In this document: one piece after another, positions 1-12,420 of the stretch
How positions within the stretch are numbered: position 1 is the first letter of the stretch
Layout: every line of letters begins with the position of its first letter
DNA from: Antilocapra americana
Taxonomy: Eukaryota; Chordata; Mammalia; Artiodactyla; Antilocapridae
Length of the DNA: 64,000 bases
Direction of reading: 5' to 3'
Assembly (NCBI GenBank): GCA_007570785.1
Contig: ML660777.1
Span: forward strand, 9,174,119 to 9,238,118
Position numbers and translations under genes: made by a program
The notes under the pieces: generated by a model
The model's input: only the letters and a program-made list of their open reading frames with translations
What the model was told of the DNA's origin: nothing
The model's database searches: none

Positions 1-1495
1 ACAGTTTTTCCAATTAATTATAGTCATGTTTGAGCAGATAAATGTGTATTACATTCTGGACAATAAATATCTTTAATATCTATCTAGGATACTATTTACA
101 ATTACACAATTCGTATTTACAATTTTATCTAGTGATAAAAACTAGGTTCTATGAGAAACCTTTTTCCTTTCCACTTGGCTGTACCACATAACATTCTATT
201 CTTAACTAAAATATACTTATTTTGAATGTCTACTTTGGAAGATCTCTTGTGGAGTAGAAGTGGGGGCGGGGTAAAAACTGATGAGAAAAGAAATTGTGCT
301 GCCAGCTCCTGCAGTGTACCTTCAACTAACATCAGCTTGCTGTTTTCTCCACATGTTTTCAGCCAGCATATGGCAAAAGTATCAGTTCGCTTTCTCTTCC
401 CTTCATGAGTGAATTGAGGTCATCTCTTGTGCAGTCATTATTCTGTAAGGATTACTCTGTAGGATGATTTGATTTCCTATTTTCTTGTCCACTCCTATTT
501 CCAACCATATTTACATCTCATTGATTCTCAGGAATAACGTCTTAGATCCATTCCATCTGCTCCTGTACGTAATGAAGATTCAGTTTGTAAACTGTTCTGT
601 TCCTGAATCTCAGTCTCATCCCGGCAGCTTGATTTATGGACTATATGACCTTGGCCAAGACAATTATGTCCTCGCTGGCTTTAGCTTTCTCCTTTAGACA
701 AAAAAGATAATTACAACTGTCCTGCTTATTAATGTGTTTGGGAAGACCACAGGAGATCCCTGGAATGTATGGATTTAATGTTCGTGGTTATGCATTAAAC
801 CTGAAAGTCCCTGACACAAACAGTAGACTGTCATTTTGAATTAGTGGATGTTTAAGGACAGCATCTGAGACAGTCATTCAGCCGGTGCTTGAGCTCCCGG
901 ACTGTCCAATAACTATATCTTCTTCAGGCTTTCTGGTTCCCTTCTCATCAGCGAAAATTCACATTGAGCAATAAAACTTCACTTTTTGTTAATCAAGGAC
1001 CCCTCTCCTCCACCCCGCAAAGTAAGCCATCTGCAAGTGTTGTTGGCAAAATTGAAAAGAATGTAAAGAGAGCTAAGAAAGTGATAGTTACTAGTGAGAA
1101 AAATTAAGTTTTGAATATAGAGTGGAATGTAGGATTCAGCAGTGACTAGTGACTCTGTTTTGCAAATGATTCTGGCATATTTATGTAATGTGGAGGGAAG
1201 AAAAAGTGATTAAAGAAACTATTTCAGTAAAATGCTTTAGCCAATGCAAATATGGAAATTTCTGGGAAAAAAACTATATGTTAAAATAGTTTTGTAACGA
1301 AGGATTCCAGATGAGTTCGGATGTATCTCTCTCAAACATTAAGAACCTGCTATAAAAGGAAGTGTAGGGGGAAAAAAAGGAAGTGTGGAAATGCTGGGCA
1401 TGTTACTATTGTCTCACCTAATGAGATATTGTCCCATGCAATGAGTGCAGATCACATAAAAGTTTCACATACTTTCTTGACTTCTACAGAAAAAA
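1..1495. other. Intergenic, mostly unassigned
   Basis: No gene is supported. Bases about 620-720 resemble the middle of a MIR element on the plus strand (a decayed form of the 'tgtgaccttgggcaa' core). The rest is AT-rich, without recognisable structure. Confidence 0.4.
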
Positions 1496-1706
1496 ACTAA
1501 GCATTTTTTAAAATTTATTTTTAAAAACAGTTTTTTACTGAAGTATAGCTGATTTACAATGTTGTGTGAGTTTCAGGTGTATAGTAAACTGAGTCTGTTA
1601 TACATGTATCTACTTTTTTACATTTTTTTTCCCATGTAGGCCATTACAGAGTATTGAGTAGAGTTCACTCTGCTATACAGTAGGTCCTTATAAGACTAAG
1701 CATTTT
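1496..1706 (-). mobile_element. 5'-truncated L1 3'-UTR fragment, antisense, with TSD
   Basis: The insert (1508-1694) reads as the reverse complement of a ruminant L1 3' end, including the segment corresponding to 'gtaaatcagctatac' before the tail. It is flanked by the direct repeat actaagcatttt at 1496-1507 and 1695-1706. Confidence 0.75.
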
Positions 1707-1779
1707 AAAACCCCAAGAACTCATAGGAGAATATTAAGCAGATGTTGCCTGTGTTTGCTTAAAACTACTGACTACTTTT

Positions 1780-2031
1780 AAAGGTGTCCCTGTGTGTATG
1801 TGTGCTCAGTCACATCAGTCGTATCGGACTTTGTGCGACCCCACGGACTGTAGCCCTCCAGGTTCCTCTGTCCATGGGATTCCCCAGGCAAGAATACTGG
1901 AGTGGGTTGCCATGCCCTCCTCCAGAAGATCTTCCTGACCCAGGGATTGAACCCACAGCACCTCCTGTGTCTTCTGTATCGCAGGCAGATTCTTTACTGC
2001 TGAGCCACCCAGGAAGACCAAAGGTGTCCCT
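1780..2031 (-). mobile_element. Bov-tA SINE
   Basis: tRNA(Glu)-derived ruminant SINE, read in reverse: the BovB-like tail is on the left and the tRNA part, ending at the reversed 'cttcctgggtggctca' head, on the right. Flanking duplication aaaggtgtccct at 1780-1791 and 2020-2031; body 1792-2019. Confidence 0.93.
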
Positions 2032-2475
2032 ATGATGGTATAAATGCTCCTCCTACCTTTTAATTTACTGTTTTCCTTCTATGAATCTACTCTAAGAAAG
2101 TAGCATAAAATATGGAGAAACACATAAATGACAATATTTGTTGCAGTGTTTTATCCAGTGAAAGGTTTTCAGAAATAATCCACTTCTAAGGGGATGGTTC
2201 AGTAAATCATAGTAGAGACATAAAAGGAATATTATGTAATCACTGAAAATGATGTATTAACAGACTTCAATGAAAAGTAGAAATTCTGTGGCAAAATTTA
2301 AGAAATTCAGAAGAATCTATGCTACTGTTTGAGCTTAACCTTGTGAAGATGTATGTTGATAAAATCTGAATATAACTATGCCAAAACACAGTGGTTTTTG
2401 AGCACTGGAATTATGCATTCTTTATATTTGATGGACTTTCCAGTTTTTCTATAATGTACACATCTTACACGCATC

Positions 2476-2628
2476 TGTTGTTGTTCAGCTGCTCAGTCAT
2501 GTCCAACTCTTTGCAAGCCCATAGGATGTAGCATGCCAGGCTTCCCTGTCCACCATCTCCTGGAGCTTGCTCAAATTCGTGTCCATTGAGTCAGTGATGC
2601 CATCCAACCGTCTTATTCTCTGTCATCT
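2476..2628 (-). mobile_element. BovB 3'-end fragment
   Basis: Reverse complement of the last roughly 150 bp of BovB, including the stretch coding for the end of its reverse-transcriptase ORF. It is heavily 5'-truncated and directly precedes a Bov-tA copy. Confidence 0.85.
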
Positions 2629-2857
2629 TATATGTATAGAAGAAAGGTAGCACTAAGTTGTATCTGACTCTTTCGATCCCATGAACTGTAGCCTGCCAAG
2701 CTCCTCTGACCGTGGGATTCTCCAGGCAAGAATACTAGACTGTGTTGCCATTTCCTTCTCCAGGAGAACTTTCCGACCCAGGAATTGAACTCAGGTCTCC
2801 CGTATTGCAGGGAGATGCTTTACTGACTGAACTATGCAGGAAGCCCTTACATGTATA
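2629..2857 (-). mobile_element. Bov-tA SINE
   Basis: A full-length reverse-orientation copy (about 2641-2845) flanked by near-identical ttatatgtatag and ttacatgtatag. It inserted at the edge of the preceding BovB fragment. Confidence 0.9.
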
Positions 2858-3169
2858 GTCAGGGGGGAAAAAAAACAGAAAAATCTAAACTAATCTATCT
2901 TTCTAAAAATTAACAATATCATCTGCAGGAATGATGTGTCATGAATAAAGGGGACACTACTCCAATGTCAAAAACTAAAATAGTCGTTGACAATCTACGG
3001 GTTTGTAAATGTCTCTCAGCTTCCTGCCTGCCACTTATGAAATCAGACTGTCTATAACTTTTGAAAGCTTCTATAGCCAATAAAACAGAAATTACTGACA
3101 ATATCAAGAAAAAAATTCCAGATATCTATTATTATCAAAGGTAGTTATTTATTTATAAATATCTGAGTA

Positions 3170-3398
3170 TTAAATACTGGGCTTCCCAGGTGGTGCAGTG
3201 GTAAAGAATCTGCCTGCCAATTTAGGAGATTCAAGAGATGTAGGTTTGAGCCCTGGGTCAGGAAGATCCTCTGGAGGAGGAAATGGCTACCCACCCCAGT
3301 ATTCTTGCCTGGGAAATTCCATGGACAGAAGAGTCTGGCAGACTACAGTCCATGGGGTCACAGAGTCAGATATGGCTGAGCACACCAACTAAATACTA
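3170..3398 (+). mobile_element. Bov-tA SINE
   Basis: Plus-strand copy starting gggcttcccaggtgg, with a B-box-like region near 3245-3257. Flanking duplication approximately attaaatact/actaaatact; body 3180-3388. Confidence 0.93.
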
Positions 3399-3485
3399 GA
3401 TATTGAGTGTGTCAGAAGCTAGGAAAATGAGAGAGAATAAGTAATTTCAAATTTATAGTCCAATGAGAGAGAGAAAGTGTGAAGG

Positions 3486-3691
3486 TGTTGAAGTCAATTG
3501 GTCATGTAGGACTCTTTGTGACCCCATCGATTGCAGCCCATCAGGCTTCTCTGTCCATAGAATTCTCCAGGCAGTAATAGTAGAGTAGGTAGCCATTCCC
3601 TTCTCCAGAGGATCTTCCTGACCCAGAGAATGAATCTGAATCTTTTGTATTGCAGGCAGATTCTTTACTGTCTGAGCCATCAGGGAAGCCC
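3486..3691 (-). mobile_element. Bov-tA SINE
   Basis: Reverse-orientation copy, more diverged than its neighbours, ending in the reversed head agccatcagggaagcc. Confidence 0.9.
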
Positions 3692-3829
3692 TGGTGAGGT
3701 AACAGGAGAGACAAATAATTAGTGAAAACAAATAATTAGTTAACCTGAATCCAGAAAGATTAGCGAGTGTTAATGAAATCAAGCTGAGGGCTGAATCAGT
3801 ACCCTAGTAATTGAGTAGAGTCATGTGAC

Positions 3830-4100
3830 TAATTCTGTCCATTAAAAGGTGAGCAGGAGTGACATCAGCACTTCCAGGCTACAGCAGGTTCTCCTTCCCT
3901 GCCTTTTATCTGAGGAGGCCATGTGTTTTAGGGTAACAGGTTCCAGGATCATGCCTCAATCACTGAGTCACCACATGGATAGCAGTGCCCCTGGAGAGTC
4001 ACCTGGGCCCACAGCAGATTTTGCATCACTAAGAAATAAATCTTTATTGTATTAAATTGCAGAGAATGTGGGATTATTTCTAGCATAATCTTAAACAGGG
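3830..4100 (+). repeat. Ancient mammalian interspersed repeat (family not named)
   Basis: A decayed sequence with 'gtgacatcagcacttccaggct' character and a terminal aaataaatctttattgt segment, typical of an old retroelement 3' end with a poly(A) signal. I recognise the type from other mammalian loci but cannot name the family securely. Confidence 0.4.
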
Positions 4101-5555
4101 AGTTTAAAGTAACTGATTTTTGACAATGATCAAAATTTAAACTTTAAACTGAGTTTAAAGTAACTGATGATTGAATCAAGTAAATATACTTTGTTTAGCA
4201 GAAGGGATGTGTATCTAGAAATGAGTGCTAAGTACATCCACTGTGGCTGACATCATTATAACATGGCCCCCATGGGGATGCACTTACTACTGTGTTGTAA
4301 GTTGGTGCTCACTCTCCAGTTCTCAAATCTCCCCACGACCTATGTCTGGAAGATGTTTTTTCCCAGCCCAATTTGTTTAATTTCTGGTCAGTTAAGGTTA
4401 TGTTTGAAGTATACTTCACAGTAGACTGCCACCAATCTGTGACTGACGGGTCCCACAACTCTTTCTTTGAAGATGCCTTAGTCAATGCAAAACTCACATT
4501 TTAATACCCAGCATGACGATCCTTTGCTTCACTTTTCTCAAGTCCATATCTATTTTTCAAGCACAAAATAAACAACATAAAGAGAAGTCACAGAAAACTA
4601 TCATGTTGTAATACATAGACAATTCAACTCAGAACAGTACTCTGGGGAGCATATGGGGCATGCCACACAAATGTTTACTGCCACAAGTGCAGAGTACAGC
4701 CTGCTGAGCTAGTCATCATTGTCTAAATATATAATAATAGGTAACCTTACACAGGGTTTGCCTGTGTTAACATGTTAGAACCAGAACAACCACCTCCACC
4801 AATCACACAAAATTGAGATCTGGAAGAACTACCTCCACTTTCAACTTTACAATGTCTTAGGACTTGCATAACATTTCTTTCTCCATTCAGAACTTCATGT
4901 CACTTGCATCAGCCCTCAGTTTAAGAAATCAGAGATGCACAGATTTTTCCCACTTGTAATATCCCCAAACCAAATAATGAGCAATAAAAACTGTGCAGTC
5001 ATTTTCCCTAATGAGATGCCATTTCAGAATTGACATTTTCTCCCTTGTTTCTATAAGTTCATAAAGTACATTTGTTTATATTGTAATAGGTTTCTTTATT
5101 TGAAGAGGAGGCTCTCCACAGTTTGGAGGACCTACTAAGATTCAGCTCTGACCTTCCTGCCACGGACCAGGACTCTTGAGTCCGAAAACTCCTGTTTGCA
5201 TTCCTCAAGGCCCTGTGTATCTCTTCTGGTATATGGTGGAAAAGTTATACTGGGTCTGAGATATGATTTTATTGAAATTTTCAACACTAAATTTTTTCTC
5301 TTTCCTGAAAAAATTATATTTTACTTATTTATGTATTGAACTTTCTGACTAAACTTGTTTTACTAAAAATTCTTGGCAGTATTGTGTTCTCTATTTAACC
5401 TCAACTTTACCTTATCTTGTCTTCTCATAAACATATGTCAATAAGAGAGAAAACAACATAGGCTGATCAACACAGTGCCAGTAAGTCCAAGTCCATGACA
5501 GAAACCGACTCTGAGAACTTCTGCTTATGACAAAGAGGGGATAACAGGGGCTAGA
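4101..5555. other. Intergenic, unassigned
   Basis: AT-rich sequence without a supported gene or clear repeat. A short local duplication of 'gtttaaagtaactgat' occurs at about 4101-4116 and 4152-4167. Confidence 0.4.
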
Positions 5556-6245
5556 TTTACCCTCTTGTCTGAACAACAAAAACAAAGGAACAAAATATAT
5601 GAAACAATGGATTTCAAGATACTGGGCATCAGGAAATGAAGAACACTGATCACTGAGAAACAGGAAACAAAGTGAATCCTATAACTGCCTCAGCTTACAG
5701 CTTTGAGAGAGTTTTCAGACCACAGACAACTTAGAAAAGGAGTCCTGGAAGAGCCTGGCTGATTTGAGGGGTTAAGAAGATGGAGCTAAGAGTCTGAGGA
5801 AAATAAGGAGGCTAGAGTTCACAGGACAGAGCATTGGAGACTGCTGCTGGGAAAGAGCCGCTTAAAATGATGAGACCTAACAATAGTTGGTGCTCACTCA
5901 GGACCAGAACAGTGCCTGTTACCACTAGCCAGAGAAAAAAATCATATTAAGAACAGAAAGCGGAGATAAGGATGATAGCCAATTTCTTCTAAGAAACAAT
6001 GCAAGTGAGAAAACAGTGTAACAATATCTTAAACTCCCCAAAATCTCCCAATCTAGAATTCTATACCAAGCAAAAATGTCTTTTAAGAGCTAGGGTAAAA
6101 CAAAGAATCTTTCAGATGTACAAAGGCTGGGGGAAAAAATCGTCACCAACAGACCTGCTCTATAAAAATATTTTTAAGGAAATTTTTCCAGGCAAACATG
6201 AGGAAAAGAGGGAAGGGGGGGAAAGAAGGAACAAATAGAAAACAA
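5556..6245 (+). mobile_element. Old L1/HAL1-like LINE fragment
   Basis: Bases about 5990-6225 match the HAL1/L1-type segment that reads 'aattctatacccagcaaaaat', then 'gacctgc' and a purine-rich end. A short open frame (5999-6238) is a remnant only. The upstream part (5556-5990) is assigned by continuity. Confidence 0.5.
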
Positions 6246-6413
6246 ATGGCAAAGTGACAGACTTAAACCTAACTATAATATAAATAATCACTTAAATGTT
6301 AACTGTTAAATTGCAGTAAATTGAATCCAAAAATATATTAAAAGGCCATCATGACCAAGAGGGGGTGTATCCCATGAATGCAATCATGGCGTAACATTCA
6401 AAAATCAATCAGT

Positions 6414-6751
6414 GGGGCTTCCTTGGTGGTCCAGTGGTTGAAGAGTATGCCTTGCAATGCAGGGGACATCAGTTTGACCCCTGGTCCAGAAAGATCCCAC
6501 ACACCATGGAGCAACTACGCCTGTGTCGCAACTACTGAGCCAATGCTCCAGAGCCCGCAAGCTGCCAACTACTGAGCCAACGTGCTGCAGCGACTGAAGC
6601 CCTTGCACCGAGAGTCTGTGCTCTGCAACAAGAAGCCACTGCAATGGGAAAGTCTGTGCACCACAAGGAAGGGTAGCCCCTGCTCCCCACAACTAGAGAA
6701 AGCCTGTGCGCAGCAACCAAGACACCCCCACAGCCAAAAGTAAATCTTGTA
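6414..6751 (+). mobile_element. CHR-2-like SINE nested in L1M
   Basis: A tRNA-Glu-derived cetartiodactyl SINE: head gggcttccttggtggtccag, a B-box-like gtttgacccctg, then the long body with repeated 'ctactgagcc' units and an A-rich tail. Flanks share aaaaatcaa. This longer body separates it from the short CHR copies at 36.3 and 56.3 kb. Confidence 0.85.
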
Positions 6752-6893
6752 AAAAATCAAGTAATGTAATAATAATCTAAACAAATGCAAAAACATATCA
6801 TTTAACAAAAATCCAATTTTCATTCCTGAGAAAAAGTCTCAGCAAGGTCACTTTCTCACCCTTAGAAAGGGAAAAAGTTCATCTATGAAAATC

Positions 6894-6999
6894 TATGGCT
6901 AACATCATTCTATTTTTTCATTTTAAATTTATTTATTTTTAAATGAAGGATAATTGCTTTACAGAACTGTGTTGGTTTCTGTATGGCTAACATCATTCT
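6894..6999 (-). mobile_element. Very short L1 3'-end insertion with 18-bp TSD
   Basis: The insert 6912-6981 (70 bp) is an antisense L1 tail containing aaggataattgctttacag. It lies between two perfect copies of tatggctaacatcattct (6894-6911, 6982-6999). Confidence 0.85.
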
Positions 7000-9117
7000 T
7001 AATAATGAAAAACAAACACTTTTGCCCTGAGATCAGAAACAAAACAAGGGTATTCGCCCTAACCATTTTTATCCACCACTTTACTGGAGGCTGTAAATAG
7101 TGCAAAAGGTAAAGAGGAAAATAAATAAAGATACCCAGATTAGAGAGGAAGAAATAAAACTCTTATTTGAAGATAACATGATTATCTATACAGAAAATAC
7201 TATGGAATTGATTAAAAAGCTACTAGGACAAACAAATGAGTTTAGCAAGGTTCAGGACACATAATCAATATACAAAAATCAACTGAAGTTCTATTTACTA
7301 GTAGCAGTAATCAGAAAATTTAAAAAGTAATACTACTTACAATAGCTTCAAAAATGTGATATAGGCCTAAGTCTAGCAAAAGACTTATACAATGAAAGGT
7401 ATAAAACAATGCTGAGAGATAAATAAAAGAACTCCTAAATACATGAAAGGATAATATCACATTCTTGGGTTGAAAGACTCAATATTGCCAAGATTCCAAT
7501 TCAACTGATCTATAGAGTCAACACAATTGCTATCAAAATCTCAGACGGCATTTTTTGTAGAAATTGACAAGCTGATCTTAAAGTTTAAATGCAAAGTTTA
7601 AAGGAAATATAAAGGAACCAGAACAGCCAAAACAAGTTTGAAAAAAAGCATGAAGTTGGAGAACTCACCCTGTTTTAAGACCTAGCATAAAGCTACAGTA
7701 ATCAAGATTGTCTGTGTTTGATATAAAGATAACCAACTACATTAATGGAACAGAATGAAGAGTCTAGACCTACAAAAATATAGAAAACTGATTTCAACAC
7801 AGATACAAAGGAGAAAGTATAATCTTTTCAACAAATATGCTGAAATACTTGGATACTCATGTAAAAATATGAACTCCATCTATATATATATCTCTCCATA
7901 TACAAAAATTAACTCAAACGGGATCACAGATATAAATGTAAACCTAACAACTGGGTGACTTCTAGAAGAAAATAGGGCAAAATATTTGCAAGCTTGGGTT
8001 TAGGCAAACATTTCTTAGACGTAGCCATAAAACTATAGCATTTTTTTAATAGTTAAGAAATTCTGCTCCTTGAAAGATACTAAGAAAATAAGAAGCCACA
8101 GACCAAGAAAAAATATTTGCAAATCATATATCTGAAAAAAAGAAGGCATTCAGGTTATGTAAAGAATTCTCATAACAATCCAATTAAAAAGAGGCAAAAG
8201 ACTTGATTGAACAGGCACACCACCAAAAAAAAAAATGAAAAATATTAAAAAACCCAAGATATACACAGATGTAAGCACAAAAGATGTTGAATATCATTAG
8301 TCATTAGGAAAATGCAAATTAAAACCACAATGCAATATCACCACACATTAGTAAAGTGGTTAAAACTAAAAACATTGACCATACTAGTGTTGGTGAGTAT
8401 ACAGAGGTATTAGAACTCTCTTACACTGCTGATGAAGAGAACATGAAGTGGTACAAACACTCTGGATAACAGTTTGGTGGTTTCTTAAAAAGCTGAATAT
8501 ATACCTGACAGATGATGTAGTTATTCCACACTTAGATATTTACTCAGCAGAAAACAAAGCATATGTCTGCATAAAGATGTGTATATGAATGGGCACAGCA
8601 GCTGTGTTTTTAATAACAATACTGAAAACACTTCAATGTCGAAGCATAGATGAGTGGATAAATAACTGATAGGGGCAGTATACACATTAGTGATTAGAAA
8701 CAAAGGAACAGTTACATACACAACAACACAGATGAATCTCAAGATACTTATGTCAAATGAAATAATCCAGAAAGAAAAGAATACATATTTCATTTATATT
8801 AAGTTCTAGAAAACTTCAACTAATGTATAATTAGAAGACACAGACCAGAAGCTGCCACAGACGGAAGAGAGAAAAGAAACCAGAAAAAAGCAGAAAGAAG
8901 GTATTACCAAGGGGCATGTGGAACTTTATGCAAATGATGTATGTTTTCATTATCTTGATTGTGGATTGGTTTACGAGTATATACAAGTGTCAAAACTTAT
9001 CAAATTTTATACTTTAATTATGCACATTTTATTGTATATCAACTATACCTCAAAAAAGTTTACAAGCTAATGTTCCCCACTGGATGAAATGTACTTTGGG
9101 TCATCATCAGAAAATCT

Positions 9118-9615
9118 TCACTTCAGTTCACTTACTCAGTTGTGTCTGACTCTTTGTGACCCCATGGACTGCAGCACGCCAGGCCTCCCTGACCATCACC
9201 AACTCTCGGAGCTTACTCAAACTCATGTCCATTGAGTCAATGATGCCATCCAACCATCTCATCCTCTGTCTTCCCTTTCTCCTTCGGCCTTCAATCTTTC
9301 CCAGCATTAGGGTCTTTTCAAATGAGTCAGTTCTTCACATCAGGTGGCCAAAGTACTGGAGTTTCAGCTTCAGCATCAGTCCTTCCAATGCATATTCAGG
9401 GCTGGTCTTCTTTAGGATGGACTGGTTGGATCTCCTTGCAGTCCAAGGGACTCTCAAGAGTCTTCTCCAACACCACAGTTCAAAAGCATCAATTCTTTGG
9501 TGCTCAGCTTTCTTTATAGTCCAACTCTCACATCCATACATGACTACCAGAAAAACCATAGCTTTGACTGGATGGACCTTTGTTGGCAAAATAATGTCTC
9601 TGCTTTTTAATATGT
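9118..9615 (-). mobile_element. BovB LINE, 5'-truncated
   Basis: About 500 bp of the BovB 3' end in reverse. The minus strand reads the RT-ORF tail (MYGCESWTIKKAEHQRIDAF, then LLRVPWTARRSNQSILK). Stops interrupt it near residue EHQRID and beyond FGHLM. A plus-strand frame of 239 codons through this copy is an antisense artefact. Confidence 0.92.
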
Positions 9616-10570
9616 CTAGTTTTAAAAGGTCTATTTTAATTTTTTTCTGTGTTTACAACCCTGAGGGTTTAATTTGGGAAATAAATCTCCACAGATCCTA
9701 TCTGTTACAGTCACAAACTATCATCTGTTGTCAAAAACGGAAACAACCACTGTCTAGGGGCTCAAGATACGAGTTACAGAATCAACACATTAGACTAACT
9801 ATGATCATTTCTCCAGAAGTAGTCTATTCAAAGTCTGCCCTTCTGAGAAGCCAGACACCTATTTTTTATGTATAGTATCATTGTTACTTAAATTCTTACA
9901 CACATCTCACGAAATGGCACTATTTCACCCAGGGTAATCTGGAGTCACAGCGGCCACTTTAGATGAACTCAAAAAAGTTTCGAAAATTTTCAAAATTGTC
10001 CATCTTAGAACAGATGGGCAGTCAATTTCCTAATGTCAAACGTACTGTCTTTTTTGATCGGTATAGAGACGATTCTAAGCAAAATTCTGATTCTACAATA
10101 GCTTTAATTATAAGAAAAGTACCAAAAACCTACAGCTTATTAGAGTCCCTCTTTTGATCTAGTGTCAAAGACCTCCTCTGCCTCACAGCTACAGCAGTCG
10201 CTGCCAAATTCACAGTGCCTTCTGTTGGCACTGTGTCAGGGTCTTTCTTGGAGGTAATTCGATACAATTTTGGCACCTAACTGAAAATGCACAACATTTC
10301 CGGGCAAGCTGGGTTACATCCTGTAAGACAGTAAAACTATTAGCAACTTACTTTGTAAATTACTAGCTATTGTTCTAAAACTTTAAACCTTACTGCTTCC
10401 TTTCTCTGATGAAGGAAACAGGCACACAAGCTGCAGTTAATAATCCCCAGCATCTCCCTAAAGTTAGATGCCACTTAAGCAAAACTGAAACTTAAGGGAA
10501 GTCTAAACTGAATGAATTTACTTTGAAATATTTTTGAAATCCTGATTTGATGAGGTTGATTCTGAATTAA
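9616..10570. other. Intergenic, unassigned
   Basis: No supported gene. The 64-codon frame at 9963-10157 has no recognisable content. Confidence 0.4.
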
Positions 10571-10757
10571 TAGCCTTCCCAGGTGGTGCTAGTGGTAAAG
10601 AACTCACTTCCTAATGCAGGAGATGTGGATTCTATCCCTGGATCAGGAAGCTCCCCTGGAGGACAGCATGGCAACCCACCCAAGTATCCTTGCCTGGAGA
10701 ATCTCATAAACAGAGGAGTCTGCTGGGCTACAGTCCATAGGATCACAGAGTTGAACC
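10571..10757 (+). mobile_element. Bov-tA SINE
   Basis: Plus-strand copy with head gccttcccaggtggtgc and tRNA-like segment ggattctatccctgg; somewhat diverged. Confidence 0.88.
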
Positions 10758-10871
10758 AGCAAAATAAAAGTTTTCATTACCAGGTGGAAATTAACGTTTA
10801 CAATAGAAAGCAAATTAGGTTACGGAAAAAAATTTACATCCAATTTTATGCACAATTAGGTCACAGATACA

Positions 10872-12420
10872 TTCAGCTCAGTTCTGTAGCTAGGTGTGTC
10901 CGACTCTTTGTGACCCCATGGACTGCAACATGCCAGGCTTCCCTGTACATCACCAACTCCTGGAGCCTACTCAAACACATGTTCGTTGAGTCAGTGATGT
11001 CATCCAACCATCTCATCCTCTGTCGACCCCTTCTCCTCCCGCCTTCAATCCTTCCCAGCATCAGGGTCTTTTCAAATGAGTCAGTTCTTCACATCAGGTG
11101 GCCAAAGTATTGGAGTTTCAGCTTCAGCATCAGTCCTTCCAATGAATATTCAGGGCTGATCTCCTTTAGGAGGGACTGCTTGGATCTCCTTGCAGTCCAA
11201 GGGACTCTTCTCCAACACCACAGTTCAAAAGCATCAATTCTTTGGTGCTCAGCTTTCTTTATAGTCCAACTCTCACATCCATACATGGCCACTGGAAAAA
11301 ACATAGCCTTGACTAGACAGACCTTTGTTGGCACAGTAATGTCTCTGCTTCTTAATATGCTATCTAGGTTGGTCATAACTTTCCTTCCAAGGAGTGCCTT
11401 TTAATTTCATGGCTGCAATCACCATCTGCAGTGATTTTGGAGCCCCCCAAAATTAAGTCCGCCACTGTTTCCCCATCTATTTGCCATGAAGTGATGGGAC
11501 CAGATGCCATGATCTTAGTTTTCTGAATGTTGCATTGTAAGCCAACTTTTTCACTCTCCTCTTTCACTTTCATCAAGAGGTTCTTAAGTTCTTCTTCACT
11601 CTTTGCTGTAAGAATGGTGTCATTTGCATATCTGAGGTATTGATATTTCTCCCAGCAGTCTTGATTCCAGCTAGTGCTTCATTCAGCCCAGCGTTTCTCA
11701 TGATGTACTCTGCATATAAGTTAAATAAGCAAGATGACAATATATAGCCTTGATGTACTCCTTTTCCTATTTGGAACCAGTCTGTTGTTCCATGTCCAGT
11801 TCTAACTCTTGCTTCTTGACCTGCATACACATTTCTCAAGAGGCAGGTCAGGTGGTCTGATAGTCCCATCTCCTTAAGAATTTTGCACAGTTTATTGTGA
11901 TCCACACAGTCGAAGGCTTTGGCATAGTCAATAAAGCAGAAATAGATGTTTTCCTGGAACTCTTTTGCTTTTTCGATGATCCAGCAGATGTTGGCAACTT
12001 GATCTCTGGTTCCTCTGCCTTTTCTAAAACCAGCTTGAACATCTGGAAGTTCACGGTTCACATACTGTTGAAACCTGGCTTGGGGAATTTTGAGCATTAC
12101 TTTGCTAGCGTGTGGTATGAGTGCAACTGTGGCAGTAGTTTGAACATTCTTTGGCACTACTTTTCTTTGGGATTGGAATGAAAACTGACCTTTTCCAGTC
12201 CTGTGGCCACTGCTGAGTTTTCCAGATTTGCTGGCATATTGAGTGCAGCACTTTCACAGCATCATCTTTTAGGATCTGAAATAGCTCAACTGGAATTCCA
12301 TCACCTCCACTAGCTTTGTTCCTAGTGATGCTTCCTAAAGCCCACTTGACTTCGCATTCCAGGATGTCTGGCTCTAGGTGAGTGATTACACCATCATGAT
12401 TATCTGGGTCATGAAGATTA
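10872..12420 (-). mobile_element. BovB LINE with most of the reverse-transcriptase domain
   Basis: About 1.55 kb in reverse orientation. The minus-strand frame at 11573-12157 carries the RT core: QAGFRKGRGTRDQ, the catalytic block FIDYAKAFDCVDHNKL, and GTTDWFQIGKGVHQG. The frame shifts just before the YADD block (it reads NTSDMQMTPF instead), so the RT is dead. Further pieces cover 11373-11576 (thumb region) and 11089-11376 (C-terminal tail). The endonuclease domain is absent because of 5' truncation near 12420. Confidence 0.95.

Larger units (their letters stand above)
6250..9060 (+). mobile_element. L1M-type LINE, 3' half of ORF2 and 3' UTR
   Basis: A 5'-truncated old mammalian L1 in sense orientation. 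The reverse-transcriptase C-terminal region and the ORF2 tail are readable as decayed coding sequence with many stops. The element ends in the typical 3' UTR (tgtatatcaactatacctc near 9034-9052). It is interrupted by a CHR-type SINE at 6414-6751 and by a 70-bp L1 insertion at 6912-6981. No intact frame remains. Confidence 0.85.

Noticed and set aside
3178..3392. Possible tRNA genes at SINE heads (B-box-like motifs)
   Set aside because: They are the tRNA-derived heads of Bov-tA and CHR SINEs; no copy keeps a cloverleaf.
9156..9875. 239-codon plus-strand open frame
   Set aside because: Its first two thirds are the antisense of a BovB 3' end and the rest is intergenic; there is no domain or coding logic.
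10583..11404. 273-codon plus-strand open frame, the longest in the window
   Set aside because: It runs through a Bov-tA SINE, unrelated sequence and an antisense BovB; a chance reading across three elements.
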